Source: Hysterangium stoloniferum
Taxonomy: Eukaryota; Basidiomycota; Agaricomycetes; Hysterangiales; Hysterangiaceae
Assembly (NCBI GenBank): GCA_015178975.1
Contig: WHVD01000088.1
Span: 1 to 64,000, forward strand
Direction of reading: 5' to 3'
DNA: 64,000 nucleotides
Position 1 is the stretch's first letter. Each line of letters begins with the position of its first letter. Made by a program: the position numbers and the translations under genes. The notes below the pieces were generated by a model. The model searched no databases, was not told the DNA's origin, and saw only the letters and a list, made by a program, of their open reading frames with translations. Shown in pieces: positions 1 through 10,829 of this stretch.

Positions 1-24
1 CGAAGTGAACGCAGGAACGTAATC

Positions 25-3000
25 TTGTCCCTGCGCAAGGAAAGTAAGAGGCCTCGAATCCAATACCCTCGTTCCAGTCGTCTGATGAAGGAGGATACTA
101 CAATCCTTTATCGAAAACGGGATCCTCCCAGTGGTTACTCTAGCATAGGAGTTGCAGCACTCCATGTTTTCGGTCATGTAGGAACTCCCGATTCACCCGA
201 ACGCGTTAACATTTGAATGGACATGGGAGCGGATCTTTCCCTTATATCGGAGGAATTCTACAAGGAACTGCAGGGCATGTATAAGTTCAAACAAGGACTC
301 AAATTACGTCTAATTCAGCTCACGGGTAACGCTAAGGTTATCGGATATGTTAATGTCCCCATTTACCTGGAGGACGACAGTGGAACATTACTGAAGTTCG
401 CGGCAGAAACTTATGTCGTTAGAGGAATGACGGTGCCAATTCTTTTGGGAGAAGACTTTCCATATTAATTATGAAATTGGTACTCTAAGAGATCAGCCGT
501 TGGGATCTAGACTTATTCTCCCGGGACGACAGGTTTTATTCCAGCCAGCTCTTCTAAGGAACCTCAACCTTTGACCTTCACCGTCAATAAGGCCCCTTTC
601 GGGAAGCATGAGAAGGAGTCATCCAAACTCACCTCTCTCCCTGATAAAGGTGTGTGTACTGAAAGAGTCGCGCGAGCCTTGGAGGATTGCACTATCGATC
701 CAGAGTCAGCCAGACTAGTGCCTATTTTTGTTGAAGATCTAAAGGGCGAGGAATGGATTGTTGAAGGAATTGTACTGCAAAACGAGGACGGTTCTATATT
801 AGCCACACCAATCACGGCAATTGCAAGGAATAGTGCGGCAGTACCTTTAGCCAATCCATCGCTAACCCCTAAGACTATCCGACGAGGGGAGACAATAGGG
901 ATAATTCATGACCCTGCTCGTTGGGCTCACAAGCCCAGGTCACTCGAGGAGAAAGGTTGAATGGTAGCAGGCGCGACCAAGATCGCACACCTTATTGAAA
1001 GTCTCTCTCAACTTGAGGAGGACCGTCAAGTCGCCTCAGAAAGGCCTAAGCCACCTGTTGAACCAGAGATTGCAGACGATTTCGAACTGCCTGGTCCTAA
1101 GATGGCTGCAGTGGCTGATAATGAGAAATTTGCCTCAGAGGATCTTCACAAGTTAGTCAATTTGGGACCGGATATACCAACGGAGGTCCTGCCACGTCTC
1201 AGATCAGTTTTGACTGAGAACGTTAAGGCTTTCGGAGTCGACGGACGGTTAGGGCAAGTGGAATGTAGAGTCCCTGTCCCCTTGAAAGAGGGCGCTCAGC
1301 CCATATCCATGCCTATGTTCCCCTCGTCCCCTGCCAATAGGAGAGTTATAGACGAGCAAATGGATACCTGGTTCGAACAGGGTGTCATTGAGCCATCTAA
1401 AAGCCCCTGGGGAGCGCCAGCCTTTGTAGTATATCGCAATGGTAAACTGCGGGTGGTCATTGACTATTGGAAACTTAACCATCTCACTGTTCCAGACAAA
1501 TTCCCTTTACCACGTCAATTGGAGATTATGCAAGCGCTGTCAGGGTCAAATGTTCTTTCTTCTTTCGATGCGCTAGCCGGGTTTACTCAATTAGAAATGT
1601 TGGAGGACGATAAGCCCAAAACAGCCTTTAGATCCCATAGAGGGCTGTGGCAATTTAAAAGGATGCCATTTGGGCTCAGAAATGGCCCCTCTACATTTCA
1701 GCACGTCATGCAAAACAGTTTTTAGCACCCTACTTGTGGATTTTTTGTTTAGTCTACATCGATGACATAGTCATATTCTCTAAGAACTGGGATGATCATT
1801 TGCTTCACCTGAATCAGGTGCTTGGCGCTATCGCTTCGGCCGGTATCACTCTCTCTCCCAAGAAATGTTTTATCGGATATAATTCGATATTGTTATTGGG
1901 TCATAAAGTATCTAGGCTGGGTTTTTCAACCCACCAAGAAAAAGTTCACGCTATATTGGAATTGGCCCCACCCACTAAGGTTTCTGATCTACAACGGTTC
2001 CTTGGAATGGTCCTTTACTTTTCAGCATATATACCATTTTATTCATGGATGGTGTCCCCTTTATTCTCGCTCCTAAAAAAGGGAACACCTTGGACGTGGA
2101 CTGCTGAACATGTCCGAGCTTATGAGGATGTTAAAACCGCATTAGGATCAGCTCCAGTGCTGGGACATCCAGTTAGTGGGATGCCCTACCAATTGTATAC
2201 GGACACTTCGGATTTTGCCTTGGGTTGTTGCCTCCAACAAGTCCAGAAGATGGCTTTAGGAGATTTAGTGGACAATAAAATCTATGCCCAAGCCAAATTG
2301 GCTTTTGACCGTGCGCAGGACGTGCCATCCTTTGTTCATCGGTACAAAACCAAACAGCCCGAGATTGAGTGGTCGGATTCGTGGGGATCCACTTTTGAGG
2401 CGACCGAAGTTACTGTTGAACGAGTCATTGCATATTGGAGTCGCACGCTGAAAAGCGCTGAGCGTAACTATTCCACTACTGAACGGGAAGCATTAGCAGC
2501 AAAGGAGGGACTAGTCCACTTTCAACCTTTCATTGAAGGTGAACATGTCCTGCTCATTACGGACCATGCAGCTCTGCAATGGGCTAGATCTTACGAGAAC
2601 ACGAATCGTTGACTAGCCGCATGGGGGGCGATATCCGCTGCATTTCCAGGTCTCGAGATTTTGCATCGAGCAGGGAGAGTTCACAGCAACGTGGATCCAC
2701 TGTCCAGACTCCCTCGGGTACCAGCCTTCGTGAGCCCTATTAGAGATGATTTACAGGCTATCACCTCGACTTCTCTGGACAAGAATACTGAGGAAAAACT
2801 ATGGAAAGACGAACCCGCTAAGAAAGCGGTCTTCTCTACCATACTCGATTCTATGGAGCCTTTCGGAGTAACTCAAAAGGTCCGACGGTCAGAATGGGAT
2901 ACTCATAACGCAATAAGGAACGACCAGGAAGACGAGTCCGACTTCACATTGCGTCATCCTCAGCTACTAATCAGCATCGAGGAGGGATATATAAAGAAAT

Positions 3001-4487
3001 TTCTAGAGGGTTATTCAAAGGACCCGGTTTTCAGGAATCTCTATGCTTTCGATACCCCTTCACCCAACGCGGTTGTTACTCCTTCCCACTACTTCGTGGG
3101 AGCAAACCGACTCCTGTACTTTCGCGACTCGGACTGGAAAAGTCGAGTCTGTGTACCCAGAACCATGATTAACTCGATTCTAAGGTTGGTGCATGATAAC
3201 CCTTTTGAGGGAGCACACGCCGGAGGCCAGCGGTTGTTCAACCTGATGAAAGACCGGTTCTTTTGGCCGAGAATGCTACAAGATTGCGTGTCGTACGCGC
3301 GTACCTGCGATATCTGCCAAAAAACCAAAGTCAATCGCACCGCTCGTCAAGGAGCCCTCAGACCGGCTGACATACCTTTTAGGCCATTCGAGGTAGTTTC
3401 TATGGACTTGATCACTGGACTACCCGATTCAGGAAAGGATTCGTATTCCGCAGTCTTCGTTGCCATTGATAAATTGACGTGTTACGCTATTACAATACCT
3501 ACCTTTTCGAACCTTACAGCTGAAGGGTTCGCACGAATATTTGTCAAACAGGTAGCAAGCCCCTTCGGACTGCCCTCTCGAATAATCTGTGACCGGGATA
3601 AGAGATGGACCTGCAGGTTTTGGCGGGAAGTCTGTAAGATCTATGGTACCACCCTTGCGGTATCTTTGGCTCATCATCCTCAAACGGATGGGCAAACGGA
3701 GAATATGAACGCGACCATAGAACAGATGCTTCGAGCCTATTGTGCCTCTGCTAAAGAAAGCTGGTCCCAGTGGATTGAGGTAGTTGTTCACGCATACAAC
3801 TCAACTGTTCACAGTTCCACAAACTACGCCCCGGCCTTCTTATTAATGGGATACCTCCCAAGAGGAATGTCTCGAGTTCTAGAAGGTGACGAGCCCCTAG
3901 TTCCTAGAGAACTATCAGACAGCCCTATGGCTGACCAATGGATCCTCGAGCTAGAAAATCATCGGCAGATGGCGCGGGATTCCATCGCTTGAGCCCAAGA
4001 GATTCAAGCACGAGCGTATAACAAGAAGCAAAGACCTGTAGAAGATATCTCTGAGGGAGACTTTGTATTGGTGAACCCCCACTCCCTCAAACTGGTGGAA
4101 GTCAAGGGAACGGGGAAGAAACTGATACAAAGACGGATTGGACCATTCGAGGTCCTTGAGAAATTGAACTCTCAAGTATTTAGGCTTAAGATTCCCCCGG
4201 AGTATCCTATGCATCCAGTCATTAATCGGGATCATCTGCGGAAATATCAACCCTCTCCTTCCAAGCTAGGTCCGAGACCCCAACTTGAGAACCTAAGAGA
4301 GTTGAAATCAGATCACGAAGAATATGAAGTCGAAGCTATTGTTGGACATAGGAAACAGCGAAATCGTCTGCTATTTAGGGTGCGCTGGAAAGGTTATGGA
4401 CCCGAGGAGGATTCATGGTTAAGCAGCACTGACCTTAGAAACGCTCCGGCACTTTTGAGGGCGTACAAGGCGCTGTTCAACATTTAA
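25..4487 (+). pseudogene. Gypsy pol polyprotein (protease, RT, RNase H, integrase, chromodomain), degenerate
   Basis: Pol copies the element RNA into DNA and integrates it into chromatin. The protease core is at about 217-465. Its active site reads DMGAD where DTGAD or DSGAD is expected; ACG to ATG would be a CpG transition. RT covers about 1230-1990 (LRVVIDYWKLN, FDALAGFTQLEM, YIDDIVIFS), with W in place of the usual R of DYRKLN. RNase H follows (YTDTSDFALGCC). Integrase has the HHCC zinc motif near 3190-3330, then Asp in SMDLITGL, Asp in CDRDKRW and Glu in DGQTENMN. The chromodomain (about 4320-4480) reads EYEVEAIVGHR...FRVRWKGYGPEEDSWL. In-frame TGA codons end at 216, 960, 2612 and 3992. 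Frameshifts lie near 460-470 and 1722. The TGA positions fit CGA arginine codons. Confidence 0.93.
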
Positions 4488-4817
4488 TGGGATATATGCG
4501 CTCAAGGAATCATCTATTCCCTCTCTTTTGTAACTTCCTTTCAGAAATATCTCAGTTATTTGGTGAGCCATCTCGTTGGCTTTTATTCTTTTTCATTTTT
4601 CTATCCCTTCGGTCGATTGGGACAACCATTAATTGGCAGCGGACACATTTCCCCAAAACCCGGCCACAATTAATGAATTTTATTTAACGACCAACCGAGC
4701 GGAGTTTCAATTCAATATATATAAAAAAAAGTACATGTAAATTCACATAAATTTTCTTTATCTTTCACACCACGTCCTTCCCTCTATCTTCAACTTCACC
4801 ACTTTTATCGTGCTATA

Positions 4818-6862
4818 ATGCTCCCTTTCCAACAAAACAAGCAAGTCCTCCCTAAGTTCAAAAAGGTCCCGTGAGCCCCGACAGCCAGTACATCCACGAC
4901 CGGCGGGGGATTCATCACCCGCGTGCCTCGTACAGACAATGTCGAGAGCAATTGGGGTACCCAAGAATCAACCCCCCTGTCGACTTTCTCCTTTGGTGAT
5001 GAGCCGGGGAAAAATACCGGTACAGATTGGAGCAAGCCGTTAGGCCCCTCCGTCAGACCGTCATCTGAGGAAGTCGCTGCTAGCATGCGGAAGCAGGAAA
5101 TGTTCATGGAAGAACACAACACAAAGAGACTCACCCGCAAAAGAGAAAGGCGTGCTGAGTATAGAAGTCAACAGGAGGCGAGGGGAGCAAGAGAAGGAGT
5201 CCCCTCCAAGCGGCAGCGGCGTGAGTACAGAGCGCAATGCGGAAACAGAGCTTCCGTGCCGATCCTTCCCCCCACGGGAGAGAAATGGGCCGACTTCGCG
5301 GAGACCGATGATAGCGAGGGTGGGATGCCTTGTATTAGGACGACGGGAACCAAGAGCTGGAAGGAGAAGGAGGGTACCATCTTTTACGACTGGGAGCTAC
5401 TTCGACGCATTAAGTTGCAACGCATAGTTCTCACCCGAGGGGACGGTCAAACACTGCCCCAACAAGAAAAGGGATACCGTAGGGGACCAATTGAGTTTTC
5501 CTCGGACGAGGATGAGGAGGACGACGAGAACAGGAATGGCGTGTATAGTATCCGATCTCTGGGAGAGGATTGCCATGAAGGGTTCCTTCTCCCGTCTGAA
5601 GTTCGTTTCGTAACCAGCGACCCCAACCAAAGACAAACGCGGAGACCGTCATCCAGAGTATGGAGGGGTCACCGCCCTAGTCAACAGTCACTGGAACGCG
5701 AACCTTCCACGATTCCGGTCCCACATCTCTCGCCAACGTCGAGGCCCCTTCCCACCATTCACCGTACACACACTCCCTCAGCCCCGATTCTAACGCCTCA
5801 TTTACCTCCCTCTTCAAAAGCTGTACCAGTCCCAACCTCACTTGGGATGTCGAGGCCCCCTCCCATCCTTCACCCAACACACACTCCCTCTGCCCAACGC
5901 AAACCTTCCCCAATTCTGGCAGCTCGTCTCTCTCCCTCCCCGAAAGCTATACCGGTACCGACCCAACTTCCGCCGTCACCGGGTATCCCTCCCGACTCTC
6001 CGTATTCATATTGTGTGTCCTTGGGTAGCCCTATCCAGGACCTTCCACCAGAGCGAATGGATGTCGATTTGGACCCCCTACACCGGACGTCATTGATCCC
6101 CTGGCAAGCAGAAAGGTGAAGGAGATGCAGAAAGCCACCACTCCTCTCCGAGAACAATCCCCTATTCCCGTCCTTGACAGCCCGGTTCCCCTCACTGAGC
6201 CCGTATCCACAACTTTCTGGATGTGAGTAGCTGTCAACTACCCTTCCGAACAGTTTCCTGTCAGAAGGGTGCTATCAGAGCTCGTGCCAGTACTTCAGCA
6301 ACCGGTCCTTCAAGGGAGCCTCAAGGGTTGTCGCGGTCTGGCTCCGTTGTCGGAGATAATGGAGGATTTCTATCTCTCCTTCGAGGATCTCGCAGAGGGG
6401 AAGAACTTTGCACGAGCAGCACAGGAGATTAAACTCTCTATGTTCTGGCACATCATAGTGGAGCTTCACCGTCTGCCCCCAGACTCAGTGAATGTCCTCT
6501 CTATTGCTGGCTTAGTAGATTTACTCGAGGCCCTCGTCCTGACGCCTCCCACAGAGACCACCATGCAACCACACGTTCCTGCCCTACTGCCCGCGTCTTC
6601 GTTTCCTCTCCCCAATGCTCCTCTTCTCGCGCGGATTTCCGCTCCGCCGGTTAGTGTCCGCACAGTCGTTCGTTGCAGAGAGAAAGCCTACAGACGATGG
6701 GCCGATTCCTTGTACAGGAATTCTAGTGATTTGACTCGGGCGAGAATAGCTGAATCCTTCAGAGTAAAAAGGGAACGATGGGGAAACCTCATTTTGGACC
6801 TTGGGGGATCCTCACAGGAAGCTTGGGGCGGCGTCCCAGATGCTCTTCGACACCTAGTATAG
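4818..6862 (+). pseudogene. Extra retrotransposon ORF between chromodomain and 3' LTR, function unknown
   Basis: A reading frame of about 680 codons starts at ATG 4818, about 330 bp after the pol stop, and ends at 6862, 25 bp before the LTR. It is interrupted by TGA at 4872-4874, by TGA near 6224 and by one frameshift near 6060-6110. Both TGAs again fit CGA. The N-terminal half is basic and Arg-rich (KRLTRKRERRAEYRSQ), then acidic (SSDEDEEDDEN), then two diverged proline-rich repeats of about 40 residues (HRTHTPSAP, HPTHTPSAQ). The C-terminal 200 residues look folded and helical, with an Arg-rich end. I see no signal peptide or membrane segment, so it does not look like an envelope protein despite its env position. 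I do not recognise the family. It could be a displaced gag-like or nucleic-acid-binding protein. Confidence 0.6.
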
Positions 6863-6887
6863 CACATCTCTTCGAACTGGGGGGCAC

Positions 6888-7526
6888 TGTGAAGGGTATG
6901 CATATATCATGATTGGACTGTGGAATAATACATATATTATAGTATTATTATTATTTAGTTCTTACTCTTTTTCCCTAACTCTCTAGATCTTCGAGCATAC
7001 CCGTATTTCTTAGTTCGAAGTCTTGTGTATATCTATGGGCGCTCTCAGCGCTAAATGGGAGACAACTTTTACCCAGCAGACACCACTTTGTAACGACTCA
7101 GACGTCGAATAGCGAGAGGTGTCAAGGGTAGTATCTCAGCTACCATAAGGGTAGCATTCTCTAGTCTACTAATAGCCTTTTGGACTCGAACCGCCAAGGT
7201 CGAGTTCCGCTTTCAAGACTTTGCGCTCGTCGACACCGTAGTCGACTCACGCTACTAATACTCTATCCTAGACACTCAGTCTTTAGCTGAGTATCTTTCT
7301 TATTTCTAGTTACTAGTTGTACCATAAAAGGTCAACTCATTATCTTACTGTTCTAAGCCGTCACGAGCAACTATACAGTTGCTCTTGAGGCGTGCAGTGC
7401 GTTCTTATACTAGTACTAACAGTCTAGTAGTCTATAGTATTGTACTGACGGTCAATACTCTCTAATAGTAGTTGAATAAACACTATTCTTCGTATATAGA
7501 GCGGTCAGAATCCACCACTCTTCACA
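6888..7526 (+). repeat. 3' LTR of the Gypsy chromovirus
   Basis: The LTR starts TGTGAAG directly after a purine-rich tract (GGGGGGCAC, 6879-6887) and ends CTTCACA, a perfect 7-bp inverted pair. Its length is 639 bp. The first part is AT-rich (TATATTATAGTATTATTATTATT). The matching 5' LTR is off-window. Confidence 0.85.
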
Positions 7527-7954
7527 CCGGGTTTCCAGAGAAACCCGTGGGATATCCAGTAGTCCAGTAGGGCTTGGCTTCAGCTTATAGGCTGCGCCCT
7601 CGCTAGATCATGTTGTCCAATTTCAGACAGGTGGACGGGAATCCCGGGGAGTCTGGGCGGGGGTCGTAGGTCGTAAGTCGGGGGTCGTGGGTCGTAAGTC
7701 GGAGGTCGTGGATTGTGAGTCGAGATAGTTGAGAGATAGATGCGCCAGAGCCCATGGGCTCCGACTAGTGCGAGCGATTTGAATCTAAGCTAATTTTCTG
7801 ACTGGATTGTATGTACAACATCTGCCAGTTTATATAGACCATGGAGTGAATGACATACCAAATCCAGTAATGGCGAAACGAAACTAACAAAACATGAAAC
7901 GGGAATAGTAAACACCAAATCACTTTCTTGTAGCCTTTTAGTTTACTATTTATA
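7527..7954. other. Flanking sequence without genes, with a GGTCGT-type simple repeat
   Basis: No coding frame is convincing here. At 7529-7548 there is a short hairpin (GGGTTTC/GAAACCC) just outside the LTR. At about 7660-7723 a G-rich imperfect repeat of GGTCGTRRGTCGG-like words runs for about five units. Confidence 0.5.
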
Positions 7955-8886
7955 AAGATTTAACAAGCTGTTAAATAATTTATAAATAGAGAGATTGTCC
8001 GAGAGTCAAATATCCAAGCGTTTGTTTAAAGATCAATTAACTGTGCTGTTAAAATGGGCTCTTGAATAACATAAACGGGCAGGGATTTCAGTAATGAGAA
8101 TTTAGATTTACTTAGGTGATTAGTAAGCCTAAAGGTTTTCCGGGAAGCTGAGGGAACTTAGATGAATTAGCTAAGTTCAAGAGAAAGAGTTCAAGATGCT
8201 GCAAGTGTAGGTGCTTGCAGTTAGATATCAGACTAAGGCTATTTTTGTCCTTAGGATGATTAGATAAGCTTTGAGCTGGTGCTGTTGAGAGTAGTAAAAT
8301 AGATTGCTTTATTCAGTGATTTAGGCCTCCTTTTATACATGTAGAGAGTTTTGCTTAATGATATCTAAATAACTAATTAGGAAATTATTAGAAGTTTCTA
8401 AAGGTTTCTATAATTCCGCTATGATGTCATAGCTATCACCCGACTTGAAGATCCGAACCAGTCGAGTCAGAAAATAAACCCGGGATGGCCAAGGGTGGAA
8501 GCAAAATAAGCTGGGTGGCCAAAACGGAAATAAATGCGGCCGGGCGGCTGCGAAAACTACTCACGACAATTTGTAAATACATCGTGACATCGTCGTCACG
8601 TGATGTCATGTGATCGTGCAATAATAATGCACATATATGTAGTAATATAATATACTAAAAACCCGGCCTCTTGAAATTAGATAACCCGGCTTTATTATAT
8701 TTATATTTCGACTGCTCTAGGCTTCGATTACATAATGTGATGTCATTCGAAGCTTTGAGTATTCGAAGTTAAAAGGAAACAGCCTAATTCTTGAAATAAT
8801 AAACAAAATAAAATAAATGGAAATAAATTGAAATAAATTCGGGAAAATTAAGGGAAAAATTGTGAAAATCAACTGGATACATCACA
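7955..8886 (+). repeat. Relic LTR related (inverted) to the 1.66-kb insertion at 38721-40379
   Basis: Blocks match the reverse complement of 38721-40379: the AACAAGNTGTTAAATAATTTAT block near 7960, GCAGGGATTTCAGTAA at 8080, the stretch around GATGCTGCAAGTGTAGGTGC at 8190-8215, GACTAAGGCTATTTTTGTCC at 8232, and CGAAGTTAAAAGGAA at 8763. The right end reads GATACATCACA at 8886, against GATACCTCACA in the other copy. The sequence breaks straight into Copia pol at 8887, so this LTR appears to have cut the Copia element. The left border is unclear and could be near 7807. Confidence 0.6.
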
Positions 8887-10319
8887 GTTCTAAATGGACA
8901 TTAAGAATAAAACGCAATGCGAATGGAAACATCAATACATACAAAGCACAACTAGTAGCTCAAGGCTTTACACAAGTATTCGGGACAGACTATGAAGAGA
9001 TGTTTTCTCCAATTGTTCATCTAGCTTCACTGAGGCTTATAACAGGCATAGCAGCTCATAACAGCTGGCCTATAGAGCAAATGGATGTTAATAATGCATA
9101 TTTGAATGCAAAGCTTATGGAAATGGTGTATATGCACCAACCACCGGGATTTCCTCAGGGTCCACCGTCGAAAGTACTCAAATTGAAAAAGGCCCTATAT
9201 GGTTTAAAACAATCGGGTAGAGAATGGTACAAGCTACTCAGCAAGGTGATGAATCAAATGGGATTTACTTGCTCATTATCCGATCCAGCCGTATTCTACA
9301 AACAAGTGGAACATAGTATTATCATTATTCCAGTGGCCGTGGACGATCTCACCATCACTGCAAATACGAACAAAGGGATAATTCAAACAAAGGAGCAATT
9401 CAAATCACATTTCAAAATGAAGGACATGGGTGAATTACATTAGTTACTAAATATAGAGGTCAAATACAACATAAAAGCGCATACAATCTCATTTGGGCAG
9501 ACTGCATATATCGACTTAATTATCAAACATTTCAATTTACAAGATGCAATCCCAATCACATTGCCTATGGACCCCAAACCATTATTATCAAAAGAACAAT
9601 GTCCTATTACACCAAAAGAATGTGAAAATATGAAGAATATTCCATATCGCAAAGCCATTGGTTCATTAATGTGGGCCACAATGGGCACCAGACCAGATAT
9701 TGCCTTCGCAGTATCTATTTTATCTCAATTTATGGAGAATCCAGGATGAGTACATTGGGAAGCAACGAAAAGAGTACTAAAATATTTAAAGGGAACACGA
9801 GACTTCAAATTAACATTGGGAAGAAACAAGAGTGGAATAATGGGATATACAGATGCGGATTGGGGACAACAACTGGATCGACACTCAATGTCAGGTTATT
9901 GTTTTCTATTAAATGGTGGAGCATTCTCTTGGAGTTCAAACAAACAAAGACTCGTAACTTTATCTAGCACCAAAGCCGAATTCATTGCAGCTACATATAC
10001 CATCAAAGAGGCATGCTGGATTCGCAAATTCATGAACAAAGTCTTTCATCCATTCACCAAATCAATCACACTCCATTGCAATAATCAAGCCACTATTATC
10101 ATATCGAAGAATAATAGATTTCAAGGACAAACAAAGCACATCGATATACGATACAAATTCATATACAAAATTGTGGAGAACGGCACAATTACACTCACAT
10201 ATTGTCCTACCAAAGATATGACAGCAGACATATTCATCAAAGCTTTACCTCACCCAAAACTCATCTATTTTACATCAAAGCTCAGTCTTATCAACACTCA
10301 ACTTGAGGGGAAGTGTTAG
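8887..10319 (+). pseudogene. Copia pol C-terminal part (RT and RNase H), degenerate
   Basis: The frame is continuous from 8887 to 10319 apart from TAG at 9441-9443 (fits TGG, in GELHWLL) and TGA at 9747-9749 (fits CGA, in NPGRVHW). RT signatures are LVAQGFTQVFGTDYEEMFSP, WPIEQMDVNNAYLN and KALYGLKQSGREWY. The catalytic YVDD box reads AVDD (near 9340), losing the tyrosine. RNase H shows YTDADWGQQ, SWSSNKQRLVTLSSTKAEF and TKHIDIRYKF. The stop codon lies inside the LTR start (TGTTAG). Whatever coded the N-terminal integrase is absent, so no function is possible. Confidence 0.93.
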
Positions 10320-10635
10320 TAATCAAGTCTTTGCATAAACCGAAATTGGAATCAAACCTACAATGACGAGAGTGTGCGCATATATGTGCATATATTGTAG
10401 TGCCGATAAGGGGGTTACTCCTAACTACAAATTTCTCCTTAATGATGCAATTGACTAGAAATTTCGAGCATCAAAAATTTTCCCTTTTTATTCTCCTAAT
10501 AACTCTCCTAAAATAATTAGAAAGTAAATAAAAAGTCGTGATATTTCGCCATATACCTCAGTGAAGTTTACTCACTCACTCACTGAGCTTCGAATTTAGA
10601 CTCTACCCTTCTGAATTATTGTCTCCTATTCAACA
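10314..10635 (+). repeat. Copia 3' LTR
   Basis: The LTR begins TGTTAGTAATCAAG after the purine tract GAGGGGAAG and ends TCAACA, 322 bp. It matches the solo LTR at 42034-42463, which carries about 108 bp more. It includes the CTCAGTGA...TCACTGAG inverted repeat. Confidence 0.85.
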
Positions 10636-10829
10636 ACAATGCCTGGTGTGGGAGTTGTACTCGTAGGAAAGACGTCGCCAAGGGAAACAGAGTTGTCGGG
10701 ACGTGGGTGTACTCCGTTCAAATTCAGCATGGCTCTGAATTGTTCTGCACTCAAGGTGGCCAGCCTATAGAGATGGTCAGGTTTGACTTCAGACGTTGAC
10801 CTCAAATTCATATGTAATCCAGCTTCCAT
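10636..10829 (-). pseudogene. Block X, unit 1: fragment fused to the Copia LTR
   Basis: The minus-strand frame from 10829 carries the conserved X sequence (VKPDHLYRLATLSAEQFRAM, SVSLGDVFPTSTTPTPG) and then runs into the Copia LTR at 10635, which supplies a false stop. The 3' part of the block seen in other units is missing. Function unknown. Confidence 0.4.

Larger units (their letters stand above)
1..7526 (+). mobile_element. Ty3/Gypsy chromovirus, 5'-truncated by the window edge
   Basis: This is the right part of an LTR retrotransposon. In order it has the end of gag/protease, reverse transcriptase, RNase H, integrase, chromodomain, an additional long ORF, a purine-rich tract and the 3' LTR. 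The gag start and 5' LTR lie outside the window, so the TSD cannot be checked. The order RT-RNaseH-integrase defines Ty3/Gypsy, and the C-terminal chromodomain defines a chromovirus. The copy is dead: I count six in-frame TGA codons and three frameshifts. Confidence 0.95.
8887..10635 (+). mobile_element. Ty1/Copia retrotransposon, 3' half only
   Basis: RT and RNase H regions of Copia pol are followed by a purine tract (GAGGGGAAG) and the LTR. Gag, protease, integrase and the 5' LTR are missing; the break at 8886/8887 coincides with the end of the relic LTR. The right edge adjoins the tandem array. Confidence 0.85.

Noticed and set aside
4487-4687. 66-codon ORF after the chromodomain
   Set aside because: Lies in the AT-rich gap between pol and the second ORF, with no conserved feature.
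7527-7560. Helitron-type terminal hairpin next to the chromovirus LTR
   Set aside because: There is a stem (CGGGTTTC/GAAACCCG) but no CTRRT end at the expected distance and no helicase nearby.
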